This document shows, piece by piece, positions 5,907 to 7,149 of a stretch of DNA of 7,149 nt (its first letter is position 1; every line of letters begins with the position of its first letter). The translations under genes were made by a program, and so were the position numbers. Source of the stretch: Pseudomonadota bacterium (GTDB taxonomy: Bacteria > Pseudomonadota > Alphaproteobacteria > Rhizobiales > Kaistiaceae); assembly GCA_023433185.1 (NCBI GenBank), contig JAEZEN010000004.1, forward strand, positions 1-7,149, in the 5' to 3' direction. The notes beneath the pieces are model-generated. The model saw nothing but the letters and a program-made list of their open reading frames with translations. It was not told the DNA's origin and did not search any database.

Positions 5907-6350
5907 ATGAACGCAGTCTATTTCGAGGATTACGCGCTCGGCGCGGTGCGGGAGACCACGGGCCGGACCATCACCGAGACCGATTTCGTGGTCCATGCCG
6001 GGCACACGGGCGACTTCTTCCCGCACCATATGGACGCCGAGTTCGCGAAGACGACGCCGTTCGGCCGGCGCGTCGCCCACGGCACGATGGTCTTCGCCAT
6101 CGGCGTCGGCCTGACCGCGACGCTGATCAACCCGGTGGCGTTCTCCTACGGCTACGACCGGCTCCGGTTCGTGCGCCCGGTATTCATCGGCGACACGATC
6201 CGGACGCGGGTGACGATCGCCGCCCGGGAGGACGACCCCAAGCGACCCGAGTTCGGCCGGGTGGTCGAGCGCTGCGAGGTGATCAACCAGCGCGACGAGG
6301 TCGTGCTCGCCGCCGACCACATCCTCGTCGTCCGGCGGAGATCGGCCTGA
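5907..6350 (+). CDS. MaoC-like hot-dog fold dehydratase/hydratase
   Basis: This 147-residue cytoplasmic protein is of the MaoC / (R)-specific enoyl-CoA hydratase type, which adds or removes water across the 2,3 bond of an acyl-CoA. The catalytic pair is visible as Asp36 and His41 in GDFFPHHMD, with the same five-residue spacing as in PhaJ-type hydratases. [18 protein letters not shown] (52-69) is the long central hot-dog helix region, and [17 protein letters not shown] (at about 90-106) forms the following strands. The length is that of a single hot-dog domain, which acts as a dimer. The gene is divergent from the IclR regulator and so is a probable target. It ends 5 bases before the stop of the converging otnC gene. 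The substrate is not evident: no CoA ligase or transferase is in the window, and the known OtnK/OtnC route has no CoA-dependent step. Confidence 0.88.
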   Translation: MNAVYFEDYALGAVRETTGRTITETDFVVHAGHTGDFFPHHMDAEFAKTTPFGRRVAHGTMVFAIGVGLTATLINPVAFSYGYDRLRFVRPVFIGDTIRTRVTIAAREDDPKRPEFGRVVERCEVINQRDEVVLAADHILVVRRRSA

Positions 6351-6355
6351 ACTAA

Positions 6356-6997
6356 TCAGCTCGGGAAGCGGGCGCGCAGCTCGGCAACTTCGGCGAAGCT
6401 GAGGAACTTCGTGCTCTCGCCGCGGAGCAGGAAGAAGAGCTTGGCCGTCTCCTCGAGTTCCTCGGCGCCGTAGACCGCCTCCTCGAGGCTCTTGCCGGCG
6501 ACCACCGAGCCGTGGTTGGCGAGGAGCACCGCGTGGGCCGTCTCCATCGCCTCGCCCACGGCATCGGCAAGCCCGCGGTCGCCCGGCGGGAAGTAGGGCA
6601 CCAGCGGCAGCGCCCCGACCCGCATCACGTAATAGGCGGTGATCGGCGGCAGCATCGCCTCCGGATCCTGCGCGGCGAGCGTCGACAGCGCCACCGAGTA
6701 GGTCGAATGGAGGTGGACGACGGCCTTCATCTCCGGTCGCCGGGCATAGACGGCGAGGTGGAGGAAGCCCTCCTTCGACGGCTTGTCGCCCGAGACGTGG
6801 CCGCCGTCCGGGGCGACCTTGGCGATCCGCTCCGGATCGAGCCGGCCCATGCTCGTGTTGGTCGGGGTGACGAGGATGCTGCCATCGTCGAGGCGAACCG
6901 AGATGTTGCCGCTCGAGCCGACGCCGTAGCCGCGGTCGAACAGCGACTTGCCGAGGACGACGATCTGCGCCCGGAGGCTCTGCTCGCTATCGGTCAT
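6356..6997 (-). CDS. otnC: 3-oxo-tetronate 4-phosphate decarboxylase (class II aldolase family)
   Basis: This 213-residue protein of the class II aldolase/adducin family is expected to convert 3-oxo-tetronate 4-phosphate to dihydroxyacetone phosphate and CO2 using a divalent metal. Motifs: GSSGNISVR (27-35), which holds phosphate in this family; TPTNTSMGRL (44-53); Glu76 in PSKEGFLH, the general acid/base position; metal ligands His95 and His97 in HLHSTYS; and the third ligand His162 in LANHGSVV. Sequence alone cannot separate it from other small class II aldolases such as fuculose-phosphate aldolase. The ATGA overlap with an otnK end makes the decarboxylase assignment strong, because OtnK and OtnC are a known pair in L-threonate and D-erythronate catabolism. 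ATG 6997 was chosen over an ATG at 7096, whose extra 33 residues are Arg-rich and lie over otnK. Confidence 0.88.
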   Translation of the reverse strand: MTDSEQSLRAQIVVLGKSLFDRGYGVGSSGNISVRLDDGSILVTPTNTSMGRLDPERIAKVAPDGGHVSGDKPSKEGFLHLAVYARRPEMKAVVHLHSTYSVALSTLAAQDPEAMLPPITAYYVMRVGALPLVPYFPPGDRGLADAVGEAMETAHAVLLANHGSVVAGKSLEEAVYGAEELEETAKLFFLLRGESTKFLSFAEVAELRARFPS

Positions 6998-7149
6998 GGC
7001 GCGATCCCGATCGCGTCCGAAAAGAAGGTCTCCCGTCCGAAATTGCCGGACTTCAGCGCCACCGCCACCGGTTCGGCGCCGTCGGTCGCGCACCACGGAA
7101 CGCCCGGGGCGATCTGCGGCCCGACGACGAGGCGCGAGACACCGAGGGC
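6994..7149 (-). CDS. otnK: 3-oxo-tetronate kinase (DUF1537 family), C-terminal fragment
   Basis: Read on the minus strand from the window edge, a frame of 51 residues plus TGA is open, and the gene begins outside the window. It contains VVGPQIAPGVPWC (residues 8-20 of the fragment) and VALKSGNFGRETFF (30-43), the hallmark C-terminal motifs of four-carbon acid-sugar kinases (OtnK/DtnK group). The enzyme phosphorylates 3-oxo-tetronate at O4 with ATP; the Gly-rich LKSGNFG stretch belongs to the nucleotide-binding C-terminal domain. The stop (6994-6996) overlaps the otnC start as ATGA, so the two are translated together. The choice of OtnK over a threonate or erythronate kinase rests on the otnC neighbour, since only the 3-oxo-tetronate product needs that decarboxylase. 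Confidence 0.85.
   Translation of the reverse strand, partial: ALGVSRLVVGPQIAPGVPWCATDGAEPVAVALKSGNFGRETFFSDAIGIAP

Noticed and set aside
4970..5908. Second long minus-strand frame overlapping the IclR gene, and + strand frame 5143-5910
   Set aside because: Both are Arg/Ala/Pro or Gly/Arg/Glu-rich shadows of the IclR gene, which carries the helix-turn-helix and effector-domain motifs.
7000..7015. Palindrome CGCGATCccGATCGCG at the otnK end and just before the otnC start
   Set aside because: Seven-base arms with a two-base centre are perfect, but it lies wholly in otnK coding sequence (AIGIA) and uses GATCGCG words that are common in GC-rich genomes; a chance origin is likely, though an effect on otnC initiation cannot be excluded.

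Overview
The window is about 7.1 kb of very GC-rich, almost wholly coding DNA. Codon use is strongly G/C-ending, and genes are packed with ATGA overlaps and gaps of a few bases. The protein families (CUT2-type sugar importer, IclR regulator, OtnC/OtnK acid-sugar enzymes) suggest a soil- or plant-associated alphaproteobacterium, probably Hyphomicrobiales (Rhizobiales)-like. That placement is inference; no 16S or other marker gene is present.

Left part (1-5025, + strand): the 3' end of a CUT1-type sugar-binding protein gene is followed after 34 bases by a complete ribose-type (CUT2) importer. Its order is periplasmic binding protein (362-1540), a 63-base gap with a strong GC hairpin, two half-size ATP-binding proteins (1604-2341, 2334-3089) and two permeases (3086-4066, 4063-5025). 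All junctions after the hairpin overlap by 4 or 8 bases, so the ATPase and permease genes look translationally coupled. Two things are unusual. The tandem-domain ATPase, normally one chain of about 500 residues, is split into two genes. In addition, neither half has the Walker A lysine: the N-terminal half reads GENGSGNST and the C-terminal half reads GLDGHGQE.

Right part (5026-7149): an IclR-family regulator (minus strand) converges on the last permease gene and is divergent from a small MaoC-like hot-dog hydratase gene (5907-6350). The roughly 90-base region between them holds a 16-bp imperfect palindrome, the best operator candidate in the window. The MaoC gene converges on a minus-strand pair joined by an ATGA overlap: the end of otnK (3-oxo-tetronate kinase, DUF1537 family) and all of otnC (3-oxo-tetronate 4-phosphate decarboxylase).

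Working model (inference): the locus imports and degrades a sugar or four-carbon acid sugar such as threonate or erythronate. OtnK and OtnC turn a 3-oxo-tetronate into dihydroxyacetone phosphate and CO2, the IclR protein senses an intermediate, and the CUT2 importer, if functional, supplies substrate. The role of the MaoC-like enzyme is not explained by the known pathway. No RNA gene, CRISPR array, insertion sequence, attachment site or origin was seen, and no stretch over 300 bases lacks a gene.
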